The notes under the pieces: generated by a model
Database searches by the model: none
What the model was told of the DNA's origin: nothing
The model's input: the letters and a program-made list of their open reading frames with translations, nothing else
Made by a program: the position numbers and the translations under genes
In this document: positions 41,837-51,349 of the stretch, piece after piece
Layout: every line of letters starts with the position of its first letter
Numbering within the stretch: position 1 is the first letter of the stretch
NCBI RefSeq assembly: GCF_003444775.1
Contig: NZ_CP021083.1
Coordinates: 186,001 to 250,000 of the forward strand
Direction of reading: 5' to 3'
Length of the DNA stretch: 64,000 nucleotides
From: Deinococcus ficus
GTDB lineage: Bacteria; Deinococcota; Deinococci; Deinococcales; Deinococcaceae

Positions 41837-43090
41837 ATGCGTTCCGCTTTCCTGCTGGCCTTCCTGCTGGCGTCCACCGCTCCGGCGCAGACGCTGATCC
41901 CGCTGGATTCCCGCCCGGCGAACCGCGTCCTGCCGGCCCTCATCGCCGGCCTACCGGGCGGGCAGCCTCGCGTGCCGGACGCCGACCTGCTAGGCAACGC
42001 CACGCAGGGCGCCGACCCGGCCCGGCTGGGCGCCTGGTGGCAGGCCCAGCCGCAGCAGGGGCCCCTGATCGTGGCCCTGGACGCCCTGGCGTACGGGGGC
42101 CTCGTGCAGTCGCGCACCAGTCCCCTGAGTGCCGCCGAGGCGCTGGCCCGCCTGGAACCGCTCCGGGACTGGACGGCGCGCACCGGGCAGCCGGTGTACG
42201 CCTTCATCGTGCTGCCCCGCCACCCGGACGCCACGAACCGCGAGCGGAACCTCACGGTGGTCCGGGAGATGCTCCGCTGGGCAGCCGAGGGCCGCTTCCG
42301 GGAGCTGCACGTCACCTGGGACGACGCCCTGCCCGGCAGCCCCGCGCCCGGCGAGGGGCAGACCCTGGCCGTGGACGCCCCGGCGAACGTGCGGTTCTAT
42401 CCCGGCGCGGACGAGGTGACCGCCATGCTCGTCGCCCGGGCGCTGGCGCCTGAACCGCGCACGGTCCGTTTCGAGTACAGCGATCCCACCCGGGCGCAGG
42501 ACGTCATCCGCTACGACGGCGTGCCCCTGACCCGCAGCGCCGCGAACCACGCCGAGGCGAGCGGCTTCACGGTCACGGACGGCCCGGCCGACCTCACCCT
42601 GTTTGTGTACAACGGAGGCGACCCACGCCGCGCGGCGCTGCGCGTCAGCGCGCTGGTCCGGCAGGGCCCGGTGGCCGTCGCGGACGTGAACGCCGTGAAC
42701 CTCGGCAACCTGCGGCTGTGGCGGGACCTGTCCACCCTGCGCCAGGCTGCGAACCTGCGGGCCCTGGCGGCCTGGGGCACGCCCGGCAACAACCTCGGCA
42801 CCGCGCTCGCGCACGCGAAACTCACCTTCGCCGGCGCCGACCCGATCCGCCAGGACGCCCTGCTCGCCCGCGAATACGCCAACGACGTGATCTACAGCGC
42901 CTCCCTGCGCGCCGAGCTGCGCCGGCGCATCCCCGAGAACCGCATGAACACGCCGGAAGCGCAGCAGGCCCTGCTCACCCTCGTGCAGAACGCCTTCCCG
43001 CTGCACATGGGCAACTCGTATGTGGTGGAGGACCCCAGGCTGCCCTGGGGCCGGTCCTTCGAATGGGATTTCGACCTGCAACCGCGCTGA
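41837..43090 (+). CDS. DUF4127 family secreted protein
   Basis: A 417-residue protein with a signal peptide ([18 protein letters not shown]). The mature protein begins [20 protein letters not shown], the defining start of DUF4127, and keeps the family blocks [14 protein letters not shown] and [14 protein letters not shown], with a later VYNGGDPRR and [17 protein letters not shown]. The family is widespread in bacteria and its function is unknown; the conserved polar clusters suggest an enzyme. It is monocistronic and convergent with the fucosamine operon. Confidence 0.82.
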   Translation: MRSAFLLAFLLASTAPAQTLIPLDSRPANRVLPALIAGLPGGQPRVPDADLLGNATQGADPARLGAWWQAQPQQGPLIVALDALAYGGLVQSRTSPLSAAEALARLEPLRDWTARTGQPVYAFIVLPRHPDATNRERNLTVVREMLRWAAEGRFRELHVTWDDALPGSPAPGEGQTLAVDAPANVRFYPGADEVTAMLVARALAPEPRTVRFEYSDPTRAQDVIRYDGVPLTRSAANHAEASGFTVTDGPADLTLFVYNGGDPRRAALRVSALVRQGPVAVADVNAVNLGNLRLWRDLSTLRQAANLRALAAWGTPGNNLGTALAHAKLTFAGADPIRQDALLAREYANDVIYSASLRAELRRRIPENRMNTPEAQQALLTLVQNAFPLHMGNSYVVEDPRLPWGRSFEWDFDLQPR

Positions 43091-43138
43091 ATGAAGCCCT
43101 CCGGCGTGGGCCGTCGACGGGTGACCCGCCCCGCGGCG

Positions 43139-44707
43139 CTACTTGGTGCCGGTGCCCTTGAAGATCGAGCCCACCGTCAGCAGGACGATGTTCAGGTCCA
43201 TCGCCAGGCTGATCCGCCGGAGGTACGCAGTGTCGCGCTCCACCTTCTCCGCGTCGCTGAGGTCGTCCCGCCCGGTCACCTGCGCGTACCCGGTGATGCC
43301 GGGGGCCAGCACGTCAGCGCCTGAGGCCTGACGCAGGGTCAGGACCGGGTGCTGCGTCATCAGCGCAGGCCGCGGGCCGACGAAGCTCATCTCACCGCGA
43401 ATGACGTTGAGCAGCTGCGGGAGTTCGTCCAGGCTGGTCCGTCGCAGGAACCCGCCCGCCCGCGTCACCGTGCTCAGCCCCGACCTGAGCATGTCCTCGG
43501 TGGACAGGTGCGGGGTTCCGGCGCGCATGGTGCGGAACTTGTAGATGATGAACGGCTCGTGCCGCCGCCCCGCACGCTCCTGCCGGAACAGCACAGGCCC
43601 GGGCGAGTCCAGGCGGATCACGGCCGCGATCAGCAGCAGCAGCGGGCTGAGCAGCACCAGCATCCCAGCTGCCAGAACACGCTCGACGGGTGAGCGGACC
43701 AGGAGGTACGCCCGCTGACCAGCCGACAGCCGGACCCGGCCCGCCGCGCCGGGCGCGTGCGCGCCGGTCACGCTGGCCCCGGTGCGAGCCACTGCCTGCC
43801 ACACCGGGTAGGGCGGCGTCCAGGCTAGGTCACGCCGGGCTTTGTCACTGCTGACCTGCAGCGAGCCCAGCAGGCGGTCGATGACGGCTGTCCGCCCGGT
43901 CAGCCTGCCTGCCAGGCGCAGCCAGCCCACCGGAACGGCCGGCAGGTTCGGCGTGCGGCCCTGCGCTTCCGCGAGTCGGCGCGTGAGGTCGGCGGTGGAC
44001 AGGTCCTCACCGTCTGAGGCCAGGAACACCTGCCCGGCGGCGGCCGGATGCTCGAGGGTGAGCGCGATCAGGTCGGCGAGGTTCTCGACGTAGATCAGGC
44101 TGCGCCGGTTGTCGACCGCGCCGAGCGGCAGGGGCCAGCCTTTCCCGGCGGCCCGGGCCAGGGACATGAAATTGGCTTTCACGCCCGGCCCGTACACCAG
44201 GGGCGGACGGATGACCACCACGGCCAGCCCGGTCTCCCGGCCGACCTCCAGCAGGGCCTGCTCCGCTTCCCACTTGCTGACGCCGTACGGGTCGGTCGGC
44301 TGTGGCCGGTCCTCTTCCGTGAACGGGCGGCGGCTTCCCTCTCCGTTGACCTTGATGGAACTGAGGTAAACCAGCCGCCGGACCCCCGCCTGAGCGGCCG
44401 CGCGGGCCAGGGCGACCGGCGCGTCGCGGTTGATCGCGCGGTAGGCGGCCAGCGGATCGGGATGGGTGTCGTTCATCACGTGGACCCTGGCCGCGAGGTA
44501 CACGACGTGATCGGCCCCGTCCAGCAGCGCCGTCCAGTCCGCACCGGGCTGCGCGAGATCCGGGAGGGTGACGGCCTCGACGCCCGGCGGCAGGTCGGCC
44601 GCGCTGCGGGCCGCAGCCCGCACGCGGTACCCGCGCCGGAGCAGATCCCGGCAGACCACCTGGCCGACGAAGCCGCTGGCCCCCACGACGAGCACCGTGC
44701 CGTTCAC
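43139..44707 (-). CDS. fusion of NAD-dependent sugar epimerase and undecaprenyl-phosphate sugar-1-phosphate transferase
   Basis: A 522-residue two-domain protein. Residues 1-310 form an extended SDR ([10 protein letters not shown] at 7-16, YLSSIKVNG, catalytic YGVSK at 141-145), similar to WbpV/WbiG-type epimerases. Residues ~335-522 form a bacterial sugar transferase: a hydrophobic anchor (~343-365), KFRTMR at 390-395, and the block [17 protein letters not shown] at 424-440 followed by SFVGPRP. The transferase would load a sugar phosphate on undecaprenyl phosphate, starting repeat-unit synthesis; the epimerase would prepare its donor. The two are normally separate proteins. Its start overlaps the preceding glycosyltransferase stop (ATGA). 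Confidence 0.88.
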   Translation of the reverse strand: MNGTVLVVGASGFVGQVVCRDLLRRGYRVRAAARSAADLPPGVEAVTLPDLAQPGADWTALLDGADHVVYLAARVHVMNDTHPDPLAAYRAINRDAPVALARAAAQAGVRRLVYLSSIKVNGEGSRRPFTEEDRPQPTDPYGVSKWEAEQALLEVGRETGLAVVVIRPPLVYGPGVKANFMSLARAAGKGWPLPLGAVDNRRSLIYVENLADLIALTLEHPAAAGQVFLASDGEDLSTADLTRRLAEAQGRTPNLPAVPVGWLRLAGRLTGRTAVIDRLLGSLQVSSDKARRDLAWTPPYPVWQAVARTGASVTGAHAPGAAGRVRLSAGQRAYLLVRSPVERVLAAGMLVLLSPLLLLIAAVIRLDSPGPVLFRQERAGRRHEPFIIYKFRTMRAGTPHLSTEDMLRSGLSTVTRAGGFLRRTSLDELPQLLNVIRGEMSFVGPRPALMTQHPVLTLRQASGADVLAPGITGYAQVTGRDDLSDAEKVERDTAYLRRISLAMDLNIVLLTVGSIFKGTGTK

Positions 44708-45924
44708 CGAGCACCTCCGGCTTCGGCGAGCAGGGCTTCGAGCTCGGTGAGGAGACGCTCGCGCTCGAAATGGGCTTCGAAGTACGCCCGGCCCCGGCGG
44801 CCCATTTCGGCGCGCTCCTCCGGGGGCGTCTCGTGCAGGCGGGTCACCGCGTCTGCCAGGGCGCGGGCGTCCTGCGGCGCGCAGCTCAGCCCGGCGCCGG
44901 CTTCCTCCACGATCTGGGCGCCTTCGCCTGCCAGGGAGGCGAGTACCGGCCGGCCGCTCGCAAGGTACGACTGGAGTTTGGCCGGTACCGTGAGGGCAAA
45001 GAGCTCATCCCGGGTGAGGGAGACCAGCAGCGCGTCCGCCTGAGCGAAGAAGCGGGGCATCTGCTCGGCCGGGTGGCTGCCCAGGAACGCCACCCGGTCC
45101 AGCTGCCGTTCCCGGGCCTGCTGTTCCAGGTTGGCGCGGACGCTGCCGTCACCCACGAAGACCCAGTTGATGTCGCGGTCACGCAGCATCTCCGCGGCGT
45201 CCAGCACCGTGGACAGGTCCTGGGCCAGGCCCATGTTCCCGGCGAACATGACCGTGAACCCCGCCTGCACACCCTGCGCACGTGCCCAGTCGAGGTCGGG
45301 CGCCAACGGCCGGTAGAAGCCCTCCGCGTACTGGGGGTAGTACGCGATCCGCCGGGCCGGCACGCCCAGGCGCTCGACGCGCGGAATGAACGCGCGGGAC
45401 GTGACCAGGATCCGGTCGCAGGCCCGGTAGATGCCCCGGACCATCCATTCCACCGCCCGAAGCGCCCAGGGGTGCGTCACGAAGCCCGTCGCGGAGAGGC
45501 TTTCCGGCCACAGGTCCTGAATGTAGAACACGATCGGCCGCCGGGTCCTGCGCTTCATGACCATGGCCGGGTACCCGACGGTCATGGGGGACGGCTCGTA
45601 CACGAAGATCACGTCGTACGCCTCCCGCAGCAGGCGGGGCCCGAGGACGCTGGCCGACACCGCGAACGACAGGTAGTTCAGGAACAGCCGCACACCGCTG
45701 CCCTGTCCCCGGGGGAGCAGCGGCACCCTCACCACCCGGATGCCCTCGTACTGCTCCTCCGCCACCCGACGCCCGTCATAGCCGTGCGTGAACTGGCCGG
45801 ACGGGTAGTTCGGGTGACCGGTGAGGACCGTCACGCGGTGGCCACGGTCATGCAGGCCCGACACCAGGTCGTTGATGCGGAAGTTCTCCGGCCAGAAGTA
45901 CTGGGTGACGATCAGAACGTGCAC
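44704..45924 (-). CDS. glycosyltransferase, WbuB/FnlC-cluster type (probable L-fucosamine transferase)
   Basis: A 406-residue GT-B glycosyltransferase starting at GTG 45924, directly after the 2-epimerase stop. The N-terminal IVTQYFWPENFRINDLVSGL and FVYEPSPMTVGYPAM are characteristic of the WbuB/WcaI-like branch. The C-terminal domain has VMFAGNMGLAQDLSTVLDAA and EEAGAGLSCAPQDARAL. In fnl/wbj clusters this gene transfers L-FucNAc or the next sugar. The acceptor is inferred from context only. Confidence 0.85.
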   Translation of the reverse strand: MHVLIVTQYFWPENFRINDLVSGLHDRGHRVTVLTGHPNYPSGQFTHGYDGRRVAEEQYEGIRVVRVPLLPRGQGSGVRLFLNYLSFAVSASVLGPRLLREAYDVIFVYEPSPMTVGYPAMVMKRRTRRPIVFYIQDLWPESLSATGFVTHPWALRAVEWMVRGIYRACDRILVTSRAFIPRVERLGVPARRIAYYPQYAEGFYRPLAPDLDWARAQGVQAGFTVMFAGNMGLAQDLSTVLDAAEMLRDRDINWVFVGDGSVRANLEQQARERQLDRVAFLGSHPAEQMPRFFAQADALLVSLTRDELFALTVPAKLQSYLASGRPVLASLAGEGAQIVEEAGAGLSCAPQDARALADAVTRLHETPPEERAEMGRRGRAYFEAHFERERLLTELEALLAEAGGAR

Positions 45925-47073
45925 TCAGCTGTCCTTGCGCCAGACCACGCGGTTGACGTAATCGGTGTAACTGAGGATCAGGCGGACAACCTTGTCCGAC
46001 ACGTTGGGCATCGAGTAATCGCTCACCAGGCGCAGCAGCCGTTCGTCACCGCGCGGCTGGGACTCGAGAATGGCGAGGCCCTGCATGACGCGCTCCACGT
46101 TCAGGCCGGTCAGCATCACCGCCGCTTCCTCCATGCCTTCCGGCCGTTCGTGCGCTTCCCGGATGTTCAGGGCGGGGAAGTTCAGGATGCTGGCCTCCTC
46201 GGTGATCGTGCCCGAGTCGGACAGCACCGCGCGGGCGTGCATCTGCAGGTGCACGTAATCGTGGAACCCCAGCGGTTTGAGGAGCTCCACGTTCTCGTGG
46301 AAGCGCAGGCCGGCCGCGTCGATGCGTTTTTGCGTGCGCGGATGCGTGGACACGATGACCCGCAACCCGAACGTGGCGGCCACGGTGTTCAGGGTCTGGT
46401 GCAGCTTGTGGAGGTTCACGTCCGAATCGACGTTCTCTTCACGGTGCGCGCTGACCACGAAGTACTCGCCGGCCTGCAGGCCGAGCCGGGGCAGGACGTC
46501 AGACGCCTCGATCTGCGGGCGGTAGTGGTGCAGCACCTCGAACATCGGGCTGCCGGTCTTGATGACGCGCGCCGGATCGAGCCCTTCGCGCAGCAGGTAT
46601 TCGCGGGCGATGCTGGAGTAGGTCAGGTTGATGTCGCTGGTGTGGTCCACGATCTTCCGGTTGGTTTCCTCCGGCACCCGCTGATCGAAGCAGCGGTTCC
46701 CGGCCTCCATGTGAAAGATCGGAATCTTGCGCCGTTTGGCGTTGATCGCCGCGAGGCAGCTGTTCGTGTCGCCCAGGATCAGCAGGGCGTCAGGGCGTTC
46801 CTGCTCCAGCAGGGGATCCATGCGAATCAGGATCTGACCGATGGTCTCTGCCGCGGAAGTGCCGGCGGCCTGCAGGAAGTGGTCCGGCTGGCGCACGCCG
46901 AGGTCACGGAAGAACACGCCATTGAGTTCGTAATCGTAATTCTGACCGGTGTGCACGAGCACGTGATCGGTGTGCTCATCCAGGCGTGCGAGCACCCGGG
47001 AGAGCCGGATGATCTCCGGCCGGGTGCCCACCACGGTCATCACTTTCAGCCGGCGAACGGAATCGAGGGTCAT
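45925..47073 (-). CDS. fnlC: UDP-N-acetylglucosamine 2-epimerase-type enzyme, WbjD/FnlC
   Basis: A 382-residue enzyme of the non-hydrolysing 2-epimerase family: KVMTVVGTRPEIIRLSRVLA at the N-terminus, FHMEAGNRCFDQRVPEETNR in the middle, and SAHREENVDSDVNL and SDSGTITEEASILNFPALNI in the C-terminal UDP-binding half. The FDQRVPEETNRK segment distinguishes the WbjD/FnlC branch, which makes UDP-N-acetyl-L-fucosamine from its talosamine epimer. It is coupled to fnlB by a 4-bp overlap. Confidence 0.9.
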   Translation of the reverse strand: MTLDSVRRLKVMTVVGTRPEIIRLSRVLARLDEHTDHVLVHTGQNYDYELNGVFFRDLGVRQPDHFLQAAGTSAAETIGQILIRMDPLLEQERPDALLILGDTNSCLAAINAKRRKIPIFHMEAGNRCFDQRVPEETNRKIVDHTSDINLTYSSIAREYLLREGLDPARVIKTGSPMFEVLHHYRPQIEASDVLPRLGLQAGEYFVVSAHREENVDSDVNLHKLHQTLNTVAATFGLRVIVSTHPRTQKRIDAAGLRFHENVELLKPLGFHDYVHLQMHARAVLSDSGTITEEASILNFPALNIREAHERPEGMEEAAVMLTGLNVERVMQGLAILESQPRGDERLLRLVSDYSMPNVSDKVVRLILSYTDYVNRVVWRKDS

Positions 47074-48173
47074 GCGGTCTCCACGGGTTCAGGGTAGGTG
47101 TCCGGGTGTGCCGGGTCGAACAGCTCATGCGTCCAGAACAGGGTGGTCAGGACGCCCGGGCCGACATTGGTGATGCTGTGCGTGTGCAGGGTCGGAATGT
47201 CCACGTACGCGGGCACCTCGCCGCTGACGCGGAAGCGCTGCACTTCGGTCCCGGTCACGTGACGGAGCCGGATTTCCGCTTCGCCGCCCGTCACCAGGAA
47301 CCGTTCGATCTTGCGGGTGTGGTAGTGGTTTCCGCGCGTGACCCCGGGATGCGTGGTGGACATAAAACTCTGCCCGCCGTTGTGGCTTTTCACCGCCTCG
47401 AACAGACTGCCCCGGTCGTCGGTGTGAAGGGTCAGGGGCACGGGGTAACGCTGCGGGTAGAGGTAGGCGCGGTAGGTGTTGAACAGGTCCCGGTCGAACT
47501 CCGCGCGCACGTCGGGAATGACGTGCACGTCGTACAGCCGCTGGAAGTCCCTGAGGCGCCCGAGCAGGTCACCGACGCTGAGCCGGGTCCCCTCCACACG
47601 CACGTCACCTGTCTCGCGGCCGATCAGCGCGTGAACGTGACGGGCCACCTGCTGCGCGTGAACCTGCTCGACCATCGCCTCCGCATTGGCCGTCGGCGTC
47701 TCCCCACGGGCGAGTTGGGAGCAGAACGTGGAGACCACCGAGTTGTAAAAGGGCCGTCCGCCCTCACCGAACACGCCGGGGAGGATGACGTTCGTGAACG
47801 CCCCTCCGCTGCGCTGCGCCCAGTCCCGCAGCACCTGCGCCGCCTGGCGTTTGGACGCCCCGTAGGCCGAGTCGCGGTCGATGTGGGTCGACGACGAGAA
47901 CAACACGTGCGGCGCCGCCTTCGCCGCTTCCAGGGCGGTCACGAGGTCCTCGCACAGGCGGACGTTGGTGCGGGCGAGTTCCGCGTCGTCGCCGCGGTTC
48001 ATTCCCGCCAGGTGGACGATGGCGTCGCAGCCGTCCACAAACTCCCGCAGGGCGGCCTGGTCGGCGTAGATCTCCCGCCCGCCTGCACGGACTTCCACGC
48101 CCGGCTGACCGTGGAGGTACGCGTGAAGGTGCGTGCCGAGCAGGCCGCGCGCCCCCGTGATCCCGATCCTCAT
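47070..48173 (-). CDS. fnlB: WbjC/FnlB reductase-epimerase with C-terminal cupin
   Basis: A 367-residue protein. Residues 1-240 form an SDR with RIGITGARGLLGTHLHAYLH and catalytic SSSTHIDRDSAYGASKRQ, in which S, Y and K are visible. Residues ~255-360 form a cupin (TTHPGVTRGNHYHTRKIERF, then HTHSITNVG). This SDR-cupin composition is exactly that of WbjC/Cap8F/FnlB, which reduces and epimerises the keto-sugar from FnlA. Start and stop both overlap neighbours. Confidence 0.9.
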   Translation of the reverse strand: MRIGITGARGLLGTHLHAYLHGQPGVEVRAGGREIYADQAALREFVDGCDAIVHLAGMNRGDDAELARTNVRLCEDLVTALEAAKAAPHVLFSSSTHIDRDSAYGASKRQAAQVLRDWAQRSGGAFTNVILPGVFGEGGRPFYNSVVSTFCSQLARGETPTANAEAMVEQVHAQQVARHVHALIGRETGDVRVEGTRLSVGDLLGRLRDFQRLYDVHVIPDVRAEFDRDLFNTYRAYLYPQRYPVPLTLHTDDRGSLFEAVKSHNGGQSFMSTTHPGVTRGNHYHTRKIERFLVTGGEAEIRLRHVTGTEVQRFRVSGEVPAYVDIPTLHTHSITNVGPGVLTTLFWTHELFDPAHPDTYPEPVETA

Positions 48174-49204
48174 TGACGAGCGCTCTGGAACGCGGTGAGT
48201 TCCCGCTCGAACGCCGGCAGGGACCGCAGCAGGGCCTCAATCTGCGGCACGCTGAGGCGCTCGGTGTTGTGAGAGGTGTAGTCGTCGATCAGGGCTTCCT
48301 GCGGCTCGCCTTCCGTGAAGTACTTGGCGTAGTTCAGGTCGCGGTCATCCATCACGATCCGCAGGTAATCGCCCATGTCCTCGGCGTTCACCAGTTCGCC
48401 GGACGTGGCCAGCGTCTCGTAGAGCTTCTCGGCGTGCCGCGTGCCGATGACCTCCAGGGGCGTGTCCGTTCCGAACAGATTCTGAATGGCCTGCGCGAGG
48501 TCACCGACGGTGCTCGCCGGGGCTTTGCGCACGAAAATGTCCCCCTGCCGCGCATGCTCGAACGCGAACAGCACCAGGTCGATCGCGCTGCGCAGCGACA
48601 GCAGGAAGCGGGTCATGTGGGGATCGGTGATGGTCAGCGGCCGCCCGGACTTGATCTGCTCGACGAACAGGGGAATCACCGATCCGCGGGAGTACATCAC
48701 GTTCCCGTACCGCACCGTGGAAATTACCGTCTCATGGTCGCCCAGGCGGCGCGCCGCGGCCGTGGCCACCTTCTCCATCAGCCCTTTGGTCATGCCCATC
48801 GCGTTGACCGGGAACACGGCCTTGTCGGTGCTGAGGCACACCACCGACCCGACCCGGTGCGCGATGGCCGACTCGACGACGTTGTGGCTTCCGACGACGT
48901 TGGTCATCAGGGCCTGCATCGGGAAGAACTCGCAGGACGGGACCTGCTTGAGCGCCGCGGCGTGAAACACGAGGTCCACGCCTTCCATGGCCTGGTCGAC
49001 ACTCTGCCGGTCCCGGATGTCCCCGATGTGGAACTTGACCTTCTGGTTTTTCATCCGCACGCGCATCTGCTCCTGCTTGAGCTCGTCGCGGCTGAACACC
49101 CGGACTTCACCGACGTCGGTGTCCTTGATCAATTGAAGAAGCTCATTGCCGAAGGAGCCGGTTCCCCCAGTAATGAGCACAGTTTTATCTGCCAGTGTAG
49201 TCAT
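48170..49204 (-). CDS. fnlA: WbjB/FnlA UDP-GlcNAc 4,6-dehydratase/5-epimerase
   Basis: A 344-residue extended SDR of the CapD/CapE class. The NAD motif GGTGSFGNELLQLI is near residues 13-26; FHAAALKQVPSCEFFPMQA and STDKAVFPVNAMGMTKGLME are diagnostic, the latter with Met replacing the usual Tyr as in FlaA1/WbjB. It starts UDP-L-FucNAc synthesis from UDP-GlcNAc. It is the first gene of the five-gene operon; CAGGAGA precedes the ATG. The promoter candidate lies about 120 bp upstream in AT-rich DNA. Confidence 0.92.
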   Translation of the reverse strand: MTTLADKTVLITGGTGSFGNELLQLIKDTDVGEVRVFSRDELKQEQMRVRMKNQKVKFHIGDIRDRQSVDQAMEGVDLVFHAAALKQVPSCEFFPMQALMTNVVGSHNVVESAIAHRVGSVVCLSTDKAVFPVNAMGMTKGLMEKVATAAARRLGDHETVISTVRYGNVMYSRGSVIPLFVEQIKSGRPLTITDPHMTRFLLSLRSAIDLVLFAFEHARQGDIFVRKAPASTVGDLAQAIQNLFGTDTPLEVIGTRHAEKLYETLATSGELVNAEDMGDYLRIVMDDRDLNYAKYFTEGEPQEALIDDYTSHNTERLSVPQIEALLRSLPAFERELTAFQSARQ

Positions 49205-49509
49205 TATTTTTCTCCTGAACGCTGATGAGGGGAAACTCCTGGTGTTAATTCTCTGTAAACTCGCTACAGATTAGCCGTACTGATCCGAATAGCTTATAGT
49301 CTTACGTTATCTTGATTTCCTATATTATAAGAGTGAATTCTCCCATCCTAAAGAATAATCTGAAGGTATCTGAGCCGGTCCATCTAATTTCTAATTTTAT
49401 ATGCACTATTTAAGAGATTATCTGATCCTCCTGCCGGCAATTTCCTCATTTAAACCGATTGTAAGTACTAACTGGAGAGATGACAAGCACCAAAAACATC
49501 CCTCCGTAT
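49205..49509. other. AT-rich intergenic region between fnlA and sufS
   Basis: A 305-bp gap, markedly more AT-rich than the surroundings, with runs such as TATATTATAAG and CTAATTTTATATG. It holds the fnl promoter candidate and the 3' flank of sufS. I see no gene and no strong hairpin. Confidence 0.55.
49324..49352 (-). promoter_or_regulatory. candidate promoter of the fucosamine operon
   Basis: Read on the minus strand, a perfect TATAAT (49329-49324) lies 17 bp after TTTAGG (49352-49347), which keeps three of six -35 consensus bases. The predicted transcript has a leader of about 110 nt before fnlA. Confidence 0.5.
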
Positions 49510-50742
49510 TCACCGGAAGAATTCTGCCGTTTCTGCCATAGCCCCTGCCAGGGCGTCCACGTCGTCCAGGGTGTTGTAGATGTAGAAGCTGGCGCGGGCG
49601 GTGCTGGCGCAGCCCAGGGCCCGGATGAGCGGCTGGGCGCAGTGATGCCCGGCGCGCACGCAGATGTTGGCCTCGTCGAGGAAGCCGGCGACGTCGTGGG
49701 CATGGGCTCCGCGCACGTTGAAGCTGATCACGCCGCCCCGCGCGGTGGGCGGGCCGTACAGGTCCAGGCCCTCGATCTGGTTCAGGCGGTCCAGCGCGGC
49801 GTGCAGCAGTGTCTGCTCGTGCGCCTCCACGCGGTCCATGCCCAGGTCGGTGAGGTACGCCATCGCCGCGCCGAAGCCCACCACCTCGGCAATGGCGGGC
49901 GTGCCGGCCTCGAAGCGGTTGGGCGCCGGGGCGTAGGTGCTGCGGTCGGGGTAGACCTCCCGAATCATGTCGCCGCCACCCATGTAGGGCGGCAGCGCGT
50001 TCAGGGTGTCGGGCCGGGCGATCAGGGCGCCCACGCCGCTCGGCCCGAGCATCTTGTGGCTGCTCAGGACGTAGTAGTCGGCGTTCAGGGCGCTGAGGTC
50101 CAGCGGGAGGTGCGGGGCGGCCTGCGCGCCGTCCAGCAGGATCGGCAGGCCCCGGTCGTGGGCCAGGCGGACCAGTTCGGCGGCCGGATGGACGGTCCCC
50201 AGCACGTTGCTGACGTGCTGGAGCGCGACGAACTTCACGGCCGGGTTGCGGAGTTTCGCGGCGTAGTCGTCCAGGTCCAGACGGCCGTCGGGGGTGGCCC
50301 GCACGTACTCCACGCGGGCGCCGCGCAGTCCGGTGACCAGGTGCCACGGCACGAGGTTGGCGTGGTGTTCCATCTCGCTGACCAGCACGACGTCCCCGGC
50401 GTTCAGGTGCGCCTGGCCCCAGCTGTGGGCGACGAGGTTGACGGCCTCGGTGGCGTTGCGCGTGAAGATCACGCCGTCCGGGCTGGGCGCGCGGAAGAAG
50501 CGCGCCGCGTCGGCCCGGACGCTCTCGAAGCGGTCGGTGGCGTGGGCGGAGAGGCGGTAGGCGCCGCGGTGGATGTTGGCGTAATCGCGGCTGTAAAAGT
50601 CGCTGATCGCCTGGATGACCGCGCGGGGCTTCTGGGTGCTGGCGGCCGAATCGAGAAAAACGAGCTCGGGATGATGGTCGAAGATCGGGAAGTCGGCCTT
50701 GACGTTCAGCAAGGCCGGCGCGGCGGGGGCAGTGGGGGTCAT
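49510..50742 (-). CDS. sufS: cysteine desulfurase SufS-type
   Basis: A 410-residue PLP enzyme. The Schiff-base lysine is K230 in SSHKMLGPSGVG and the persulfide cysteine C368 in VRAGHHCAQPL, the short loop typical of group II (SufS/CsdA) desulfurases. FLDSAASTQKPRAVI opens the fold. It supplies sulfur for Fe-S clusters. It overlaps the Rrf2 gene stop by 4 bp, so regulator and desulfurase form one transcript. No sufBCD or sufU gene is adjacent. Confidence 0.92.
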   Translation of the reverse strand: MTPTAPAAPALLNVKADFPIFDHHPELVFLDSAASTQKPRAVIQAISDFYSRDYANIHRGAYRLSAHATDRFESVRADAARFFRAPSPDGVIFTRNATEAVNLVAHSWGQAHLNAGDVVLVSEMEHHANLVPWHLVTGLRGARVEYVRATPDGRLDLDDYAAKLRNPAVKFVALQHVSNVLGTVHPAAELVRLAHDRGLPILLDGAQAAPHLPLDLSALNADYYVLSSHKMLGPSGVGALIARPDTLNALPPYMGGGDMIREVYPDRSTYAPAPNRFEAGTPAIAEVVGFGAAMAYLTDLGMDRVEAHEQTLLHAALDRLNQIEGLDLYGPPTARGGVISFNVRGAHAHDVAGFLDEANICVRAGHHCAQPLIRALGCASTARASFYIYNTLDDVDALAGAMAETAEFFR

Positions 50743-51209
50743 GGGGTGGGGGCCTCGGGGTCGGTGGAGGGGCTCAGGGTGGGGAGGTTCAGGGCGCCGA
50801 GGGGATCGGGGCCCATGGTCGGGTCGATCAGTTCGTGCAACTTGCGTTCGCCGAGGGTGCGTTCGATCTGCGCGTAGGTGGCGTCAAGGTGGGCGTGCAG
50901 GGGACACAGGGCGTGCTCGTGCGCGGGCCGGCCCAGCGGGCAGTGGAGGATGCGCGGGATGGGATCCACCGCGTTCACGATGTCGAGGATGCTGGTCTGC
51001 TGGGGGGGGTGGCTGAGGCGGTAGCCGCCGCGTTTGCCGCGCACGGCGGTCACGACGCCGCCCCGCGCGAGTTGCCCCATCACCTTGAACAGGTAATCGG
51101 TGGGAATCTGGGTCTGCCGGGACAGCTCAGCGGCGGTCAGCGCCTCGTCAGGCCGCGCGGCGAGGGTGACGGCGGCGCGCAGGGCGTACTCGGCAGTTTG
51201 GGAGAACAT
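50739..51209 (-). CDS. Rrf2-family transcriptional regulator (IscR/NsrR-like)
   Basis: A 156-residue protein: winged helix at residues 1-65 (SQTAEYALRAAVTLAARP, GKRGGYRLSHPP), then the cluster region. IscR and NsrR use three Cys spaced C-x5-C-x5-C. Here C90 and C102 keep the outer spacing, but the middle position is A96, with H97 and H99 nearby. Cluster ligation is therefore altered, or the protein senses without a stable cluster. It is divergent from a truncated haemoglobin and co-transcribed with sufS. A palindromic operator candidate lies in the shared region. Confidence 0.85.
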   Translation of the reverse strand: MFSQTAEYALRAAVTLAARPDEALTAAELSRQTQIPTDYLFKVMGQLARGGVVTAVRGKRGGYRLSHPPQQTSILDIVNAVDPIPRILHCPLGRPAHEHALCPLHAHLDATYAQIERTLGERKLHELIDPTMGPDPLGALNLPTLSPSTDPEAPTP

Positions 51210-51303
51210 GGTTTCACCTCAGGTGGCCGCGGATGCCCGGGTGGTCCGGGGCCGCCGCCTTGACATGCACGTTATAGGTGACCTAGCCTGTCAACGTCAA
51301 TTT

Positions 51304-51323
51304 ACTGGATAATAATGTCCAGT
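51304..51323. promoter_or_regulatory. palindromic operator candidate for the Rrf2 regulator
   Basis: ACTGGA and TCCAGT form a perfect inverted repeat around an AT-rich 8-bp centre (TAATAATG), with TTT/AAA just outside. It lies 26 bp before the haemoglobin ATG and 95 bp before the Rrf2 start. Size and AT-rich arms resemble Rrf2-family sites. Confidence 0.5.
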
Positions 51324-51349
51324 TAAAGCCCAGTGACGTCAGGAGTGCC

